Of a DNA stretch of 64,000 bases, positions 1-9,700 are shown in pieces. The notes beneath the pieces were generated by a model that saw nothing but the letters and a program-made list of their open reading frames with translations, was not told where the DNA came from and made no database searches. The translations under genes were made by a program, and so were the position numbers. Position 1 is the stretch's first letter. Each line of letters starts with the position of its first letter. The DNA is from Gammaproteobacteria bacterium (lineage in GTDB: Bacteria > Pseudomonadota > Gammaproteobacteria > Enterobacterales > Kangiellaceae), in contig JABXHY010000061.1 of the NCBI GenBank assembly GCA_013373375.1, forward strand, positions 1 through 64,000, written 5' to 3'.

Positions 1-2009
1 CGATCGGTATCGGCATTATCACCAATACCGTCACCATCTAAATCAGAACTTTCATTAGGATCTTTCGGAAAGGCATCGTTTTCATTTAAGACACCATCAC
101 CGTCTCGATCGGTATCGGCATTATCACCAATACCGTCGCCGTCTAAGTCTGACGATTCATTTGGATCATTCGGGAATGCATCGTTTTCGTTAAGAACACC
201 ATCGCCATCACGATCAGTATCGGCGTTATCACCAATACCGTCGCCGTCTAAGTCCGACGACTCATTTGGATCGTTCGGGAAGGCATCGTTCTCGTTTAGA
301 ACTCCATCGCCATCACGATCGGTATCGGCATTGTCACCGATTCCATCGCCATCTAAATCTGACCACTCCGTTGGATCATTAGGAAATGCATCATCTACAT
401 CTTTTACACCATCACCGTCTCTGTCATCACCCCACAAGAGAATTCCACGACTTCTGCCTTCGCGTCCCGCAATATCATTCCCGCGAACAGAAAAATGATT
501 TTCACTCGAATTTAACCCTTGAGTTAGTTCACAAGACATTCGATCTTCACTGATCGCAGTACAAGGGACATCGTTATAAACTCGACCATTTACCCAAAAG
601 TAAATATTTTCCGTCGGAAGAGGATTGTCATCTGAAAACTCGAATACAACTGTCGTTTTATTATCGACTAAACTATCCCCATAAGCAGGTGATATGATCG
701 TGAAAACCGGTTCTTGTAAATCTATATTAACTCTTTGAGAGAATCCTTTTTTATTACCTGCATTATCAATGGCAAGCCCAAACACTTCTTGATTTTGACC
801 TGCGGTACCTAAAGTAACCTCTGAATCACAATGGCGAATTCCACTAATCGTATCTGTACATTGAAATACTGCTTTTACAGGCTCTAAGTACCAACCGTTA
901 CTACTGAGTTGGCCAGAAATTGTTGCCGAAATTTCAGGCTTAACAATATCAATTAATATTTGAAAAATGAGTTCAGATGTATTGCCGTAAGTATCAGTTG
1001 CTTGAACCGATACTAAATTTTCTGAGGTCTCACCACTAAAAGACATTGGCGCAGGACAAGACTCGACCTGACTCTCTGAGTCTTCACAAGTAAAATTAAT
1101 ATTTACTGTTGAGTTAAACCAACCATACTCACCTGAATTACTATCTTGTGTTACTTCGATTTGTTGCTCTCCGCTAATTACTTGAGCAGTTATTTCAGGA
1201 GCAGTAGTATCGGGAGGAGTTAAGTCGAGAGCTGTCATAACAAGAGTAACAGCACTTCCAGGTTTACCAGCGAGTCTAATAGACCAGTTATTGTCCTCTA
1301 AATAAGAGACAGGAATTTCTAATAAGTTAACGTTTTTATCTAATCGATCACCGTCTTCAATTAAAACACCATTTAAATATAGTTCTAATGAGGTTGCTTC
1401 ATAACCGATAACATTACCATTTTGATCTCGTCCATTGTAAAGCTTTACTATTCCGGAGATACCTGATTGAGGCAGGGAAAATAAACCTGTTTCTGTTTTA
1501 GGCTTTCCTTTTTCGCGCACAAAAGAGTAAGGACCATCCACTATTTCTGAATTACTATCATCGTCTTCAGGAGGAGTAGAAGTAGAAGCGGTCATGTCAA
1601 CCATAACGGCACTTCCTTTTTTGCCTTCCAATTTAATAGACCAGTTATTTTCTTTTTGAAAGACGACTGGAATTTGAACAGAACGTTCTTTCCCTTTTAA
1701 TCGTTTACCATCTTCAATTAATTGATCATTTAGGTATAACTTGAGCTTTTTAACCTTCTTACCGATTTTATTACCGTCAAGATCTTCACCATTCGCAATT
1801 CTTACATGCCCAGGACTTCCGGAAGTGGGCAATGAAAAATGCCGTGTTTCAGTTTTTGGTTTTCCTTTTTGGCGCTCGAATACATAAGGTCCATCTACTG
1901 TATACTCAGCAGCAAATGCACTTACAGAAATGACTCCTGCAAAAATAACTAAAATCTTCCGACAATAGTTCGGAAGATCGTAAAGCTTACGAGCTAAAGA
2001 TAAAACCAC
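1..2009 (-). CDS. Secreted Ig-like protein with tandem thrombospondin type 3 (calcium-binding) repeats, 3' end outside window
   Basis: This is the fourth gene of the giant-protein operon, and it runs off the window without a stop. The chosen start is GTG at 2009: an AAGG lies 8 bases upstream and the frame is closed by a stop shortly before it. A Sec signal peptide follows (basic stretch RKLYDLPNYCRK, then ILVIFAGVISVSAFA, cleavage near AFA-AE). Residues about 34-140 and 150-260 are two related modules, each opening VDGPY.F.R.KGKPKTET and closing NNWSI.L.GK.GSAV. Three Ig-like segments follow (about 262-523), two of them with cysteine pairs. From about residue 525 the protein is 35-residue units rich in DGDG, DTDRDGDG and FPNDPNE, typical of thrombospondin type 3 calcium sites. 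It is probably exported to the surface or periplasm. The role is unknown; position suggests it works with the giant protein. It was missed as an ORF because it has no stop in the window. Confidence 0.88.
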   Translation of the reverse strand, partial: MVLSLARKLYDLPNYCRKILVIFAGVISVSAFAAEYTVDGPYVFERQKGKPKTETRHFSLPTSGSPGHVRIANGEDLDGNKIGKKVKKLKLYLNDQLIEDGKRLKGKERSVQIPVVFQKENNWSIKLEGKKGSAVMVDMTASTSTPPEDDDSNSEIVDGPYSFVREKGKPKTETGLFSLPQSGISGIVKLYNGRDQNGNVIGYEATSLELYLNGVLIEDGDRLDKNVNLLEIPVSYLEDNNWSIRLAGKPGSAVTLVMTALDLTPPDTTAPEITAQVISGEQQIEVTQDSNSGEYGWFNSTVNINFTCEDSESQVESCPAPMSFSGETSENLVSVQATDTYGNTSELIFQILIDIVKPEISATISGQLSSNGWYLEPVKAVFQCTDTISGIRHCDSEVTLGTAGQNQEVFGLAIDNAGNKKGFSQRVNIDLQEPVFTIISPAYGDSLVDNKTTVVFEFSDDNPLPTENIYFWVNGRVYNDVPCTAISEDRMSCELTQGLNSSENHFSVRGNDIAGREGRSRGILLWGDDRDGDGVKDVDDAFPNDPTEWSDLDGDGIGDNADTDRDGDGVLNENDAFPNDPNESSDLDGDGIGDNADTDRDGDGVLNENDAFPNDPNESSDLDGDGIGDNADTDRDGDGVLNENDAFPKDPNESSDLDGDGIGDNADTD
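3..435 (-). repeat. 105-bp tandem coding repeats (35-residue TSP3 units)
   Basis: The motif CGATC(G/A)GTATCGGC recurs at about 1, 106, 211 and 316, exactly 105 bases apart. A diverged unit starts near 421. Each unit encodes 35 residues with three Asp-rich loops (DRDGDG, NDPNESSD, DLDGDGIGDN). The two copies covering about 106-315 are nearly identical in DNA, which points to recent duplication or homogenisation. The array continues beyond the window edge. Confidence 0.9.
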
Positions 2010-2041
2010 AATGTTAACCTTAAATAGTTTGGCTTATTCCG

Positions 2042-2923
2042 TTAATTGTTATTTGTTTCAATATCACTTTGATATATAACTTCTGCTTCTTTGAGAATTT
2101 CTTCAGAAGCTTTTTTTATTGCTTTTCGTAATTGAATTGGTGCGAGTGATTTACGAATTTCTGAGCGAACTTCGGCCAATGGTTTCGGACTTACCGACTG
2201 ACTTTTGGTCACTCTAAAAATCATTGGAATGCCATCAATAAAGTGTACCGAAGAAACTTGATCTTGTTCTAAAGTCTGGATGATCGAATCAATTTTTGAC
2301 TTCAACACACCTTCTGTGACAGCTCCTTTCGAAAAAGATACGCCAAAACCCGAATCGGTCATTTGTTGCGTTGCCTTTTGCCAATCTGAATCGAAAGTTA
2401 ATTGATTCATTTTTTCCATAAGCTGTTTTCTTACATCACCGCTTAACTTCGAATTCGCTTTGATGACTTCATAAGTTCGAATTGTTTTTCCGCCAAACTT
2501 ATTAGGGTTATCGCGATAATATTCTTCGACCATTGATTCTGAGACAGGTACTGGAGTGATGTTTTGTTGCAGGTATTGTTTGGCTAATAACTCTTCCCGA
2601 TAAGCCGTTACTTTTCTTTCAAGTGCCGCGGTATCTTCAGGGCCCATATTGCTCAATTGCTTATCAGCCATCGCTTTACTCAGAACTAAGCTTTCAAGCA
2701 CTTTTTGGCGACCGGCTTCATCAAGTTGAAAAGCAGCAAGCTCTCCAACCGTTCTATCAATAGCACTATCAAGGTCTTCCGCAGAAATAGGTTTTCCGTT
2801 AACTTTCGCTAACCATGATGTCGTTTGCAATTCGGAACCTTGGTTCGATGAACTATTTTGTTCAGAACACGAAATTAAACCGAGGCTAACCAGAACAAAT
2901 AATATAATTGAGCTTCTACGCAT
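2042..2923 (-). CDS. SurA/PpiC-like periplasmic lipoprotein, parvulin domain apparently degenerate
   Basis: A lipoprotein of 293 residues: n-region MRRSS, hydrophobic stretch, lipobox LISC with Cys19 as the predicted lipidation site. Residues about 35-130 form a helical SurA-type chaperone region opening with AKVNGKPIS. Residues about 145-245 fall where the parvulin domain should be (start near RTYEVI, end near PMIFRVTKSQS). It lacks the usual histidine of the first strand, the GG.LGW turn and the GFH.I ending, so isomerase activity is doubtful and a chaperone role more likely. Overall layout resembles the EpsD/SurA/PpiC families. It starts 3 bases after the stop of the preceding isomerase gene, with its ribosome site AAAGG across that stop, so translation is probably coupled. 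Predicted location is the periplasmic face of a membrane. Client specificity for the giant protein is inference from the operon. Confidence 0.82.
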   Translation of the reverse strand: MRRSSIILFVLVSLGLISCSEQNSSSNQGSELQTTSWLAKVNGKPISAEDLDSAIDRTVGELAAFQLDEAGRQKVLESLVLSKAMADKQLSNMGPEDTAALERKVTAYREELLAKQYLQQNITPVPVSESMVEEYYRDNPNKFGGKTIRTYEVIKANSKLSGDVRKQLMEKMNQLTFDSDWQKATQQMTDSGFGVSFSKGAVTEGVLKSKIDSIIQTLEQDQVSSVHFIDGIPMIFRVTKSQSVSPKPLAEVRSEIRKSLAPIQLRKAIKKASEEILKEAEVIYQSDIETNNN

Positions 2924-2926
2924 TGT

Positions 2927-3742
2927 TTAACCTTTACTAACGTTTATGGTTTTCAATAAACGTTCCAGCTCAACCTGTTTTGCTTCTTTTCGCAATTGAT
3001 GACGGATATCGCCACGTACCCGCTCAAGCGGTTGTTTAACTACTGCAGGCCCTTCAATCAATTTAACAATATGAAAGCCAAACGAAGTTTTGAAAGGTTC
3101 TGATAACTCACCGGCTTTTAGCTGTTCAAATACCATTTTAGAAAAAACAGGATCAATCGCACCTTTGTTGATCCAGCCAACAACCCCACCTTTTTTCGCC
3201 GATACTGTGTCTTCTGAATAATCAGCAGCAAGTTCATCAAATGACTTACCAGCATTCAATTTACTGTAAACTTCGTGGATGCGAGTGTATTTGGACTTTT
3301 GCTCTTCTTCAGACATTTTGTCGTTGGTTCGAATAAGGATGTGAGCGACTTGAGCTTTCTGACTTTGGAACTTCTCAGCATTTGTCGCATAGTAATTACG
3401 GATAGCTTGGTCAGAGACCTTCTCATCCAGATATTGATCGAAATAGCGAGAAATAACCATTTGCTTTTTAAACTCTTCGAGTTCAACCTGGATTTTCTTA
3501 TCATCCAAAACATTTGTGTTTTCAATAGCTTGTGTAAGAGCTTCTCGTTCTAGGTACTCATTTAAGTAGCTCTCACGAAGGGTTGCATTAGATTTATCGA
3601 CTCGTTTAAAGTCCAAAAATGTCTCAAATTCAGACTTAGAAACACGAGTATCGCCCACTTTTGCCACACTCTCTTCGTTACTACAGGCAACGACTAAAGC
3701 TAATGTAGGGGCTAAAATTAAGGTTTTTGATAAAAAATTCAT
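2927..3742 (-). CDS. Parvulin-type peptidyl-prolyl cis-trans isomerase lipoprotein (PpiC/SurA family)
   Basis: A 271-residue lipoprotein with signal MNFLSKTLILAPTLALVVAC, where Cys20 follows a good VVA lipobox. Residues 22-125 are the helical SurA-like N-terminal part (AKVGDTRVSKSEF, then YLNEYLEREALTQ). Residues about 128-230 are an intact parvulin domain: QVAHILI with His134, GGVVGWINKG at 185-194, then PVFSKMVFEQLKAGELSEP and FGFHIVKL with His224. A charged helical tail follows. The enzyme would interconvert X-Pro bonds in proteins folding in the periplasm. It lies 15 bases after the giant gene and is followed 3 bases later by a degenerate paralogue, so an active isomerase is paired with an apparent pseudo-enzyme. 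Assistance in folding the proline-rich Ig and IPT domains of the giant is the natural inference but not shown. Confidence 0.92.
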   Translation of the reverse strand: MNFLSKTLILAPTLALVVACSNEESVAKVGDTRVSKSEFETFLDFKRVDKSNATLRESYLNEYLEREALTQAIENTNVLDDKKIQVELEEFKKQMVISRYFDQYLDEKVSDQAIRNYYATNAEKFQSQKAQVAHILIRTNDKMSEEEQKSKYTRIHEVYSKLNAGKSFDELAADYSEDTVSAKKGGVVGWINKGAIDPVFSKMVFEQLKAGELSEPFKTSFGFHIVKLIEGPAVVKQPLERVRGDIRHQLRKEAKQVELERLLKTINVSKG

Positions 3743-3757
3743 TTTGCTCTCTCTTAC

Positions 3758-6700
3758 TTAGGCAGCTTTCTTGCTGCTATTAATTGTATCCCTGTTGACC
3801 AAGCGTTCTGCGAGGTACCTCCATCGAGTCACATACTGCTTTTCCATGGAGGAATGCTTTGGATTCAAAAAATCTCTTGGGGAGATTGATTTTAAAACAG
3901 ACGCTTGGGTGTTGGGAATACCAGTGGTAATACTGCCAGCATTTATATTGCTAGAGTCATCAATAACTGAATTCGCAGGGTTGAGAACTCTAACATGGTC
4001 TTCACCGAAGTCCACGTTAGCGCCATTAGTAATCGATATTCGGTCGAATATATGGACGCCGATGAAGTTATTTCCCTCGAATAGACTCAAGTCATCATTC
4101 GTTTCAACTACTACTTGGTATTTTGTGTTTGAAACAATTTTATATAATGCAGATGTATTATTAGTGATATCCAAGCTAATGAAACTTCCAACAATCTGGT
4201 TTTCCATCCAAATAGCTTCTGGAGCAGCATTTTCTCCTTTAATATTCATAGTGTAAGTTCCCGATGAACCTGAATTAGAACCTGCTACTGCTTCACTACT
4301 CGAGAAACTATAAGCCCCAACTGCCAATATATAATCGCCAGCTTGCAGTACGCGACTTATTTTAGAAAGCCTCCCAGCACCGCCATCGTCGTCTGAAGCC
4401 ACGAGATCGCCAGTATCTAGAGAGCCATCGTCCCTAAATAAATGCATTTGGGTATCAAATGTCCCCACAACCGCTTCTAAAACTATTGTTTGGTCACTAG
4501 TAACTGTAAAAGAATGATACTGAACTGAGCCTGTTCCACTCGATGTAATACTTCTTTGTTCATTAATCTCTTCAAAAATATCCATGCCTACAGATGAAAT
4601 TTGCCATAAGCTATTTCCTAAACTAGTAATCGAAGTCGCAGGATGAAGACCTACCGGGTTAATCTTAGTCAAACCAAAATTATCCAAACCCGTTGTGCGG
4701 CTCACTCTTAAAGAACCATACTGCTCTCCTGGCTTCTGATAAACAATCGTTCCTGAGCCTGCAATATCAGATTCTTGTGCAGGGTAAAAAGTATCAGCTT
4801 GAACCGTTCCTGAAAAAGAGTCGATAGAATTAACTTGCACATTAATTCGGCCCCCTGATGATGGCTTATTGTCATTTAGAGCCAGGTCGTAGCCAGTACC
4901 TTGCGCTTCAATAACGCCTGAACCGAAAGACTCGTTTACAGTTATATTAACTCCACCTCCTGCTCCCCCGAACTGATTATTCGATGATGCTTGACTGCCG
5001 TTAGCTCGAATAATGCCATCCAATACCAGAGAGTTTGCTTTCAGAATTAGTAAACCGCCTCCCGCTGCGTCATATCCAGCACCTGCAGTGTCAACGCTCC
5101 TATAATTTCCATATACACACTCTAGGCTGTTCAATCTCGCAGTTAAATTCAATCCACCATGACAGCCTTTCTGTTCAGTACTATTGGGGCCAGAGTTTAA
5201 ATAGCCTTTGCCATTTAAATCGATCATTGAAGGAGTATTATCAATGGATACCTCGCCGCCAACATCTATATTAAGGGGAAATATCCCTTGCTCGGTCGCA
5301 TTCGCCGTCGTTAATACAGCGCCACCAGACAAACTCAAATCACCAAGTATTTTTAATTGACTTCCAAGCGATGACTCAACAACTGAATTACCCTCAATAA
5401 TTAACGAGCCTTGAACTGTAAGGTCAGAATTAATATCCAATTTAAGCTGTGTTCCATTAGATACAGTTAAATCACCTTGAACTCTCACGCTCCCAATTGA
5501 AGAAATAACTTCAGACAAACCGCTATTAAAGTTCATCGATGAATATAATTTTTCAGCGTTAATCGTCACACCACTAAAACTTGTTTTTAGATATTCAATT
5601 AATTCCGAAGAACTTGATGATAAATTAAGACCTGAACCAGCTCCCAATAATGAATCACCTAAGTTCAAGACAACAACCCGATCGTCGCCAAAATCGACAT
5701 ACGCACCACCAGAAATCGTCAGTGAATTTAAGACATGGACGCCTATTAATTTTTCTCCAATTACTGGTTGAGTGTCAGATTCGATAGTAAAGGAACATTC
5801 CATGTTTTCTAAAATTTGATACAACGGGGCATTAGGGTTATCTGCATCGAGACTCACCTTTAAACCTTTCAGACTTCTGTTTTGTATCGAGTTAAAGTTC
5901 CAAGGACAGCTTCCTTCAGTTTGAGTAACGTTTACTCTCCACTGATTGCTTGTGGATATTTGTCCTAAACTATCAATCGTATGTAAACCAACACCATGTA
6001 TAATAGTGGTCGCTACTTCAGACATATTATCTGCGTTATCAACGACTAAATCTCCTGCAGTGCCGACTTCTCTTGCGATAAAGTAAGTACCTGCACCACC
6101 AACATCAGAGTTACTTGATGAAAATTCACTACCCGTCGCGACCGAAACGTTCCAAAACTCTGTATCAGGTGAAATAATACTTACACGTCCACCACTGGCA
6201 ACTTTATTGTTTGCTTGTGAAACATTGTAACCAGCACCGCGAACATTAATGAATCCATTTCCGGATATACTAGGCGCAGTAATTTTTACGCCTCCTCCAG
6301 ATCCACCTGGCTGAGAAGAGTTATTTGAAACACCTCCATCAGCATCAATAGAACCATTTAGCAATACTTCAGCTGCAGATATCTTTAAGTAACCACCACC
6401 AAAAAACTCACTACGCCCTGATCCTGCAAACTGAGAATCAAAGTAATTGCCATATGCACAATCAAACTCTGCAGCTCTCGTATCACTTGTCGTTCCAGCA
6501 TGACAAGAAAATGCATCTCTAACGCGAGGAGATTCATTCCCTTTATTGTTTAAATCAACTTTAGAAGTCTGATCAATCTCAACAACTCCAGTAACTTCAA
6601 ACTTAATTGGAAAGTAAAGATAAACCGGATAGTTATACTCTAAACTTACTTCAGAGAGCGGGTCGAGAGCCGTTATTGTGCTACCATTGAGCGCTCGAAT

Positions 6701-9700
6701 ATTTTCGTCAACCAATATTTCGCCTCTTACACCTAAGACCAACGACGAAGCACTATCTAAAATAATAGAGCCCGTAACATTAAGATCTTCAGATGAGAGA
6801 TCATAACCTTTGTAGAAACCCTCAAACCCATCTGTTTGAAGTGTTAACTTCGCACCATTGATTAGGTTTATAGATCCATCAATTGTGATTCCACCTTCAA
6901 AAGCATCCAGAACCAAATCAGAGCCAGCTCCATCTAAATCGATATCACCTTGTACATGAATATTTCGAGCAGAATATTCTTCTGCAACAGAACCACTAAT
7001 GCTAGTGCCCGCAAGATAAAGAGTATTATTCAATAAAATTTTATCATTAGCCTTGAAGTGCTCAATTACCTCTATTGAACGTTCCGAAACGGTCAAACCA
7101 CTGTTCTGATCGATTACAGAGTTCTCAAGATCGTTAACAATTAAAATATCTTCACCAAAGGATACATTCGCTCCTCGGGTAATCTTAATCGTTTCAAGCT
7201 CATGAATACCGATCAGTTTTTTACCGACCAGATTTAGAGCAGTCAAATCATCGGTGGTTTTAATAACCATTTCGGTATTGCCAAGACTTCGGTCAACAGT
7301 ATAAAGAGGTCCATTAGGATCGTCTGCTCCAAGTTTCACAGTCAATCCCTGTAACCCTTTTACCCAATCTAACTGTCCTGTCGCTAACCCCCAACCAAGC
7401 CATCCAGATTTTGATTCAACTCCTATAGTCCACTCTCCCGTCGAAGTATTTTGAATTACAGAATTAATTACGTGTTCTCCAATTGAACGAATTGGCGTAA
7501 AGCCTCTACGATCTGTCCAGCCGTTATTATCAACAATTAAGTGGCCCGGTATGGACTCGCCAGTTGTAATATAGGCGGTACCGGCTCCTGCGACTTTCTG
7601 TCCAGATTCCATTTCTGTCCAGTAACTCCCTTCTTCCGTTTTTGGTTGATACTCGCTGCCGACTTCAAGACTGAAGTTCATAGTGCTGGTATCCGGAGAA
7701 TAAATGCTTATTCGTCCACCGCCGCCAATATCATGCCCTTCAGTAGAAGTTACGCTCCCTGAACCACGCGCAAAAATACTACCGTTCCCTAATATTCGAG
7801 TTGTTGCCTCGAGGTGAACACCACCGCCAGCGCCTCCTCGACTCCCGGCGTAAGTATTTATTCCACCGTCAGCATCAATAACGCCATTAATTTCAATTTC
7901 GTTTGCTTTCAACCAAAGTAGGCCACCGCCGCCAGCACCAAAAGACTTACTGCCAGCAAACTCAGCTTTGCGGAAATCTCCATGCGCCTCAGCATATCCT
8001 GTTCGGTTATAAGGTTCTCCTCCGTGCCCACCAGAAAGGCCCGACTCAGTTTGCAAACCTTTAAGATCTATTTTAGAAGTAGCATCAACAGTCACTTTAC
8101 CTGTGACTTCTATTTTGCCTTTTACTTTATTGATCAAGGTAGTACCGTTGGTAATATTTAAGTCACCACGAATTAATAATCCTTCACCTGTCAGCTCATG
8201 TGTTGCACCATCGGTAAAGTTACGGGTTGTCATATACTGAACACCATTAATGACTATACTTTCCGCAGTTGGCTCAAAATAACTAATGAGTGCTGTTGAA
8301 GAAGGCGATAAATTAATTCCCGCATTATCAATCTCAGAGTTAGCAAGATCATCGACCAGGACTCTGTCACTTCCAAAGTCAACGTAAGCCCCACCAATAA
8401 CTTTAATAGTGTCAAAGTGATGAACTCCTATTAAAGAATTGCCAACGAAACTACTGATATCGTCTGAAGTTCTTATTTGTAAAGAATTATAATTATTGCT
8501 GATAACCTCATAAAGCTTTGCACTTGGATTGTCTGAGTCCAAACTAACCCATAATCCTTTAAGACCTGAGCTTGGTTCTGAGTTCGAAGAAGTCCAATTA
8601 GGATTTGAAACAATTACACGCCACAAATCATTCCCACCGTATGGTTGATCAACTGATGTAATAATGTGTTCTCCGACATTTCGAAGATAAGTCGATGGGC
8701 GAGAAGTTAACTGCCCGTCATTATCAACAATTAAATTTCCAAATTCTGAACTAACCGTTTTATAGAAAATAGTTCCTGCACCTGACGGTTCATTCGATCC
8801 ATATGGAAAGTCACTTGCAGTGACAATATTGCTAATATCAAATTGACTCATATCATCCACATCAAAGCTGATGCGCCCACCACCAGAATTCAAGTTATTG
8901 GGGTAATATGTTTTGTGACCTCCAGCTCCTCGTGCAGATATAGCTCCCGTTCCTCGTAAAGTTTGAGCTTCAATGTGAACGCCACCTCCAGAACCGCCAT
9001 AATAACTTGAGTTTCCAGATCCGGTTCCGTTTACATTGATCGAGCCATTAAAGGAAAATTGGCTGGCACTGATAGTTAAAAGCCCACCGCCATCACCATA
9101 TCCGTTTCGACCTTCAAGACCTGAAGTTGAAACAACCCGATAATCACCATAGGCACATTTAACTTCAGTTGAAATTTGAGAGTGAACACCTCCATGACAA
9201 CCTCTCCAAGAGGTGTTAAAAGAAGTTGTCACTTTGCCTTCTAAATTAATAGACGACGTTGAGTCGATTGTTAGATCACCTTCAACTTTCAAAGAAAGCT
9301 GTTGATTAGTGGTACTTAAAATACTATTGACCAATAAATCTAGATTACCTTTCACGGTTACAACATCGTCAACATTTAGATTCAAAGTTGATCCATTCAC
9401 AACCTGAATATTTCCACCAACTTTGAGAGCACCATCGATATTTAAATTAGCAATTGTTGATTCACCGACTAATAGGTCACCTACAATATAAAGGCCTTCG
9501 TAGTAATTAACTGTGTTATTGGTTCCGTTATCAAGCTGTAAATAATCTAAATAACGTAAACCATTAACAGCAAAACCAGTGCCGAGAGTGTCAATATAAT
9601 TTAACAGTTCAACAGAACGAGGTGATAAATTTATTCCACTATCACTCGCCAACTCAAACTCTGTTAACTGATTGATAACAACTACATCATCACCAAAGTC

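Noticed and set aside
1-435. Regular repeats that could be read as a CRISPR array
   Set aside because: The period is 105 bases with no variable spacers, and the repeats are an open coding frame for TSP3 units.
3275-3553. Plus-strand frames of 60-160 codons throughout the giant and isomerase genes
   Set aside because: They lie antisense to clearly coding sequence, lack ribosome sites and have no protein-like motifs.
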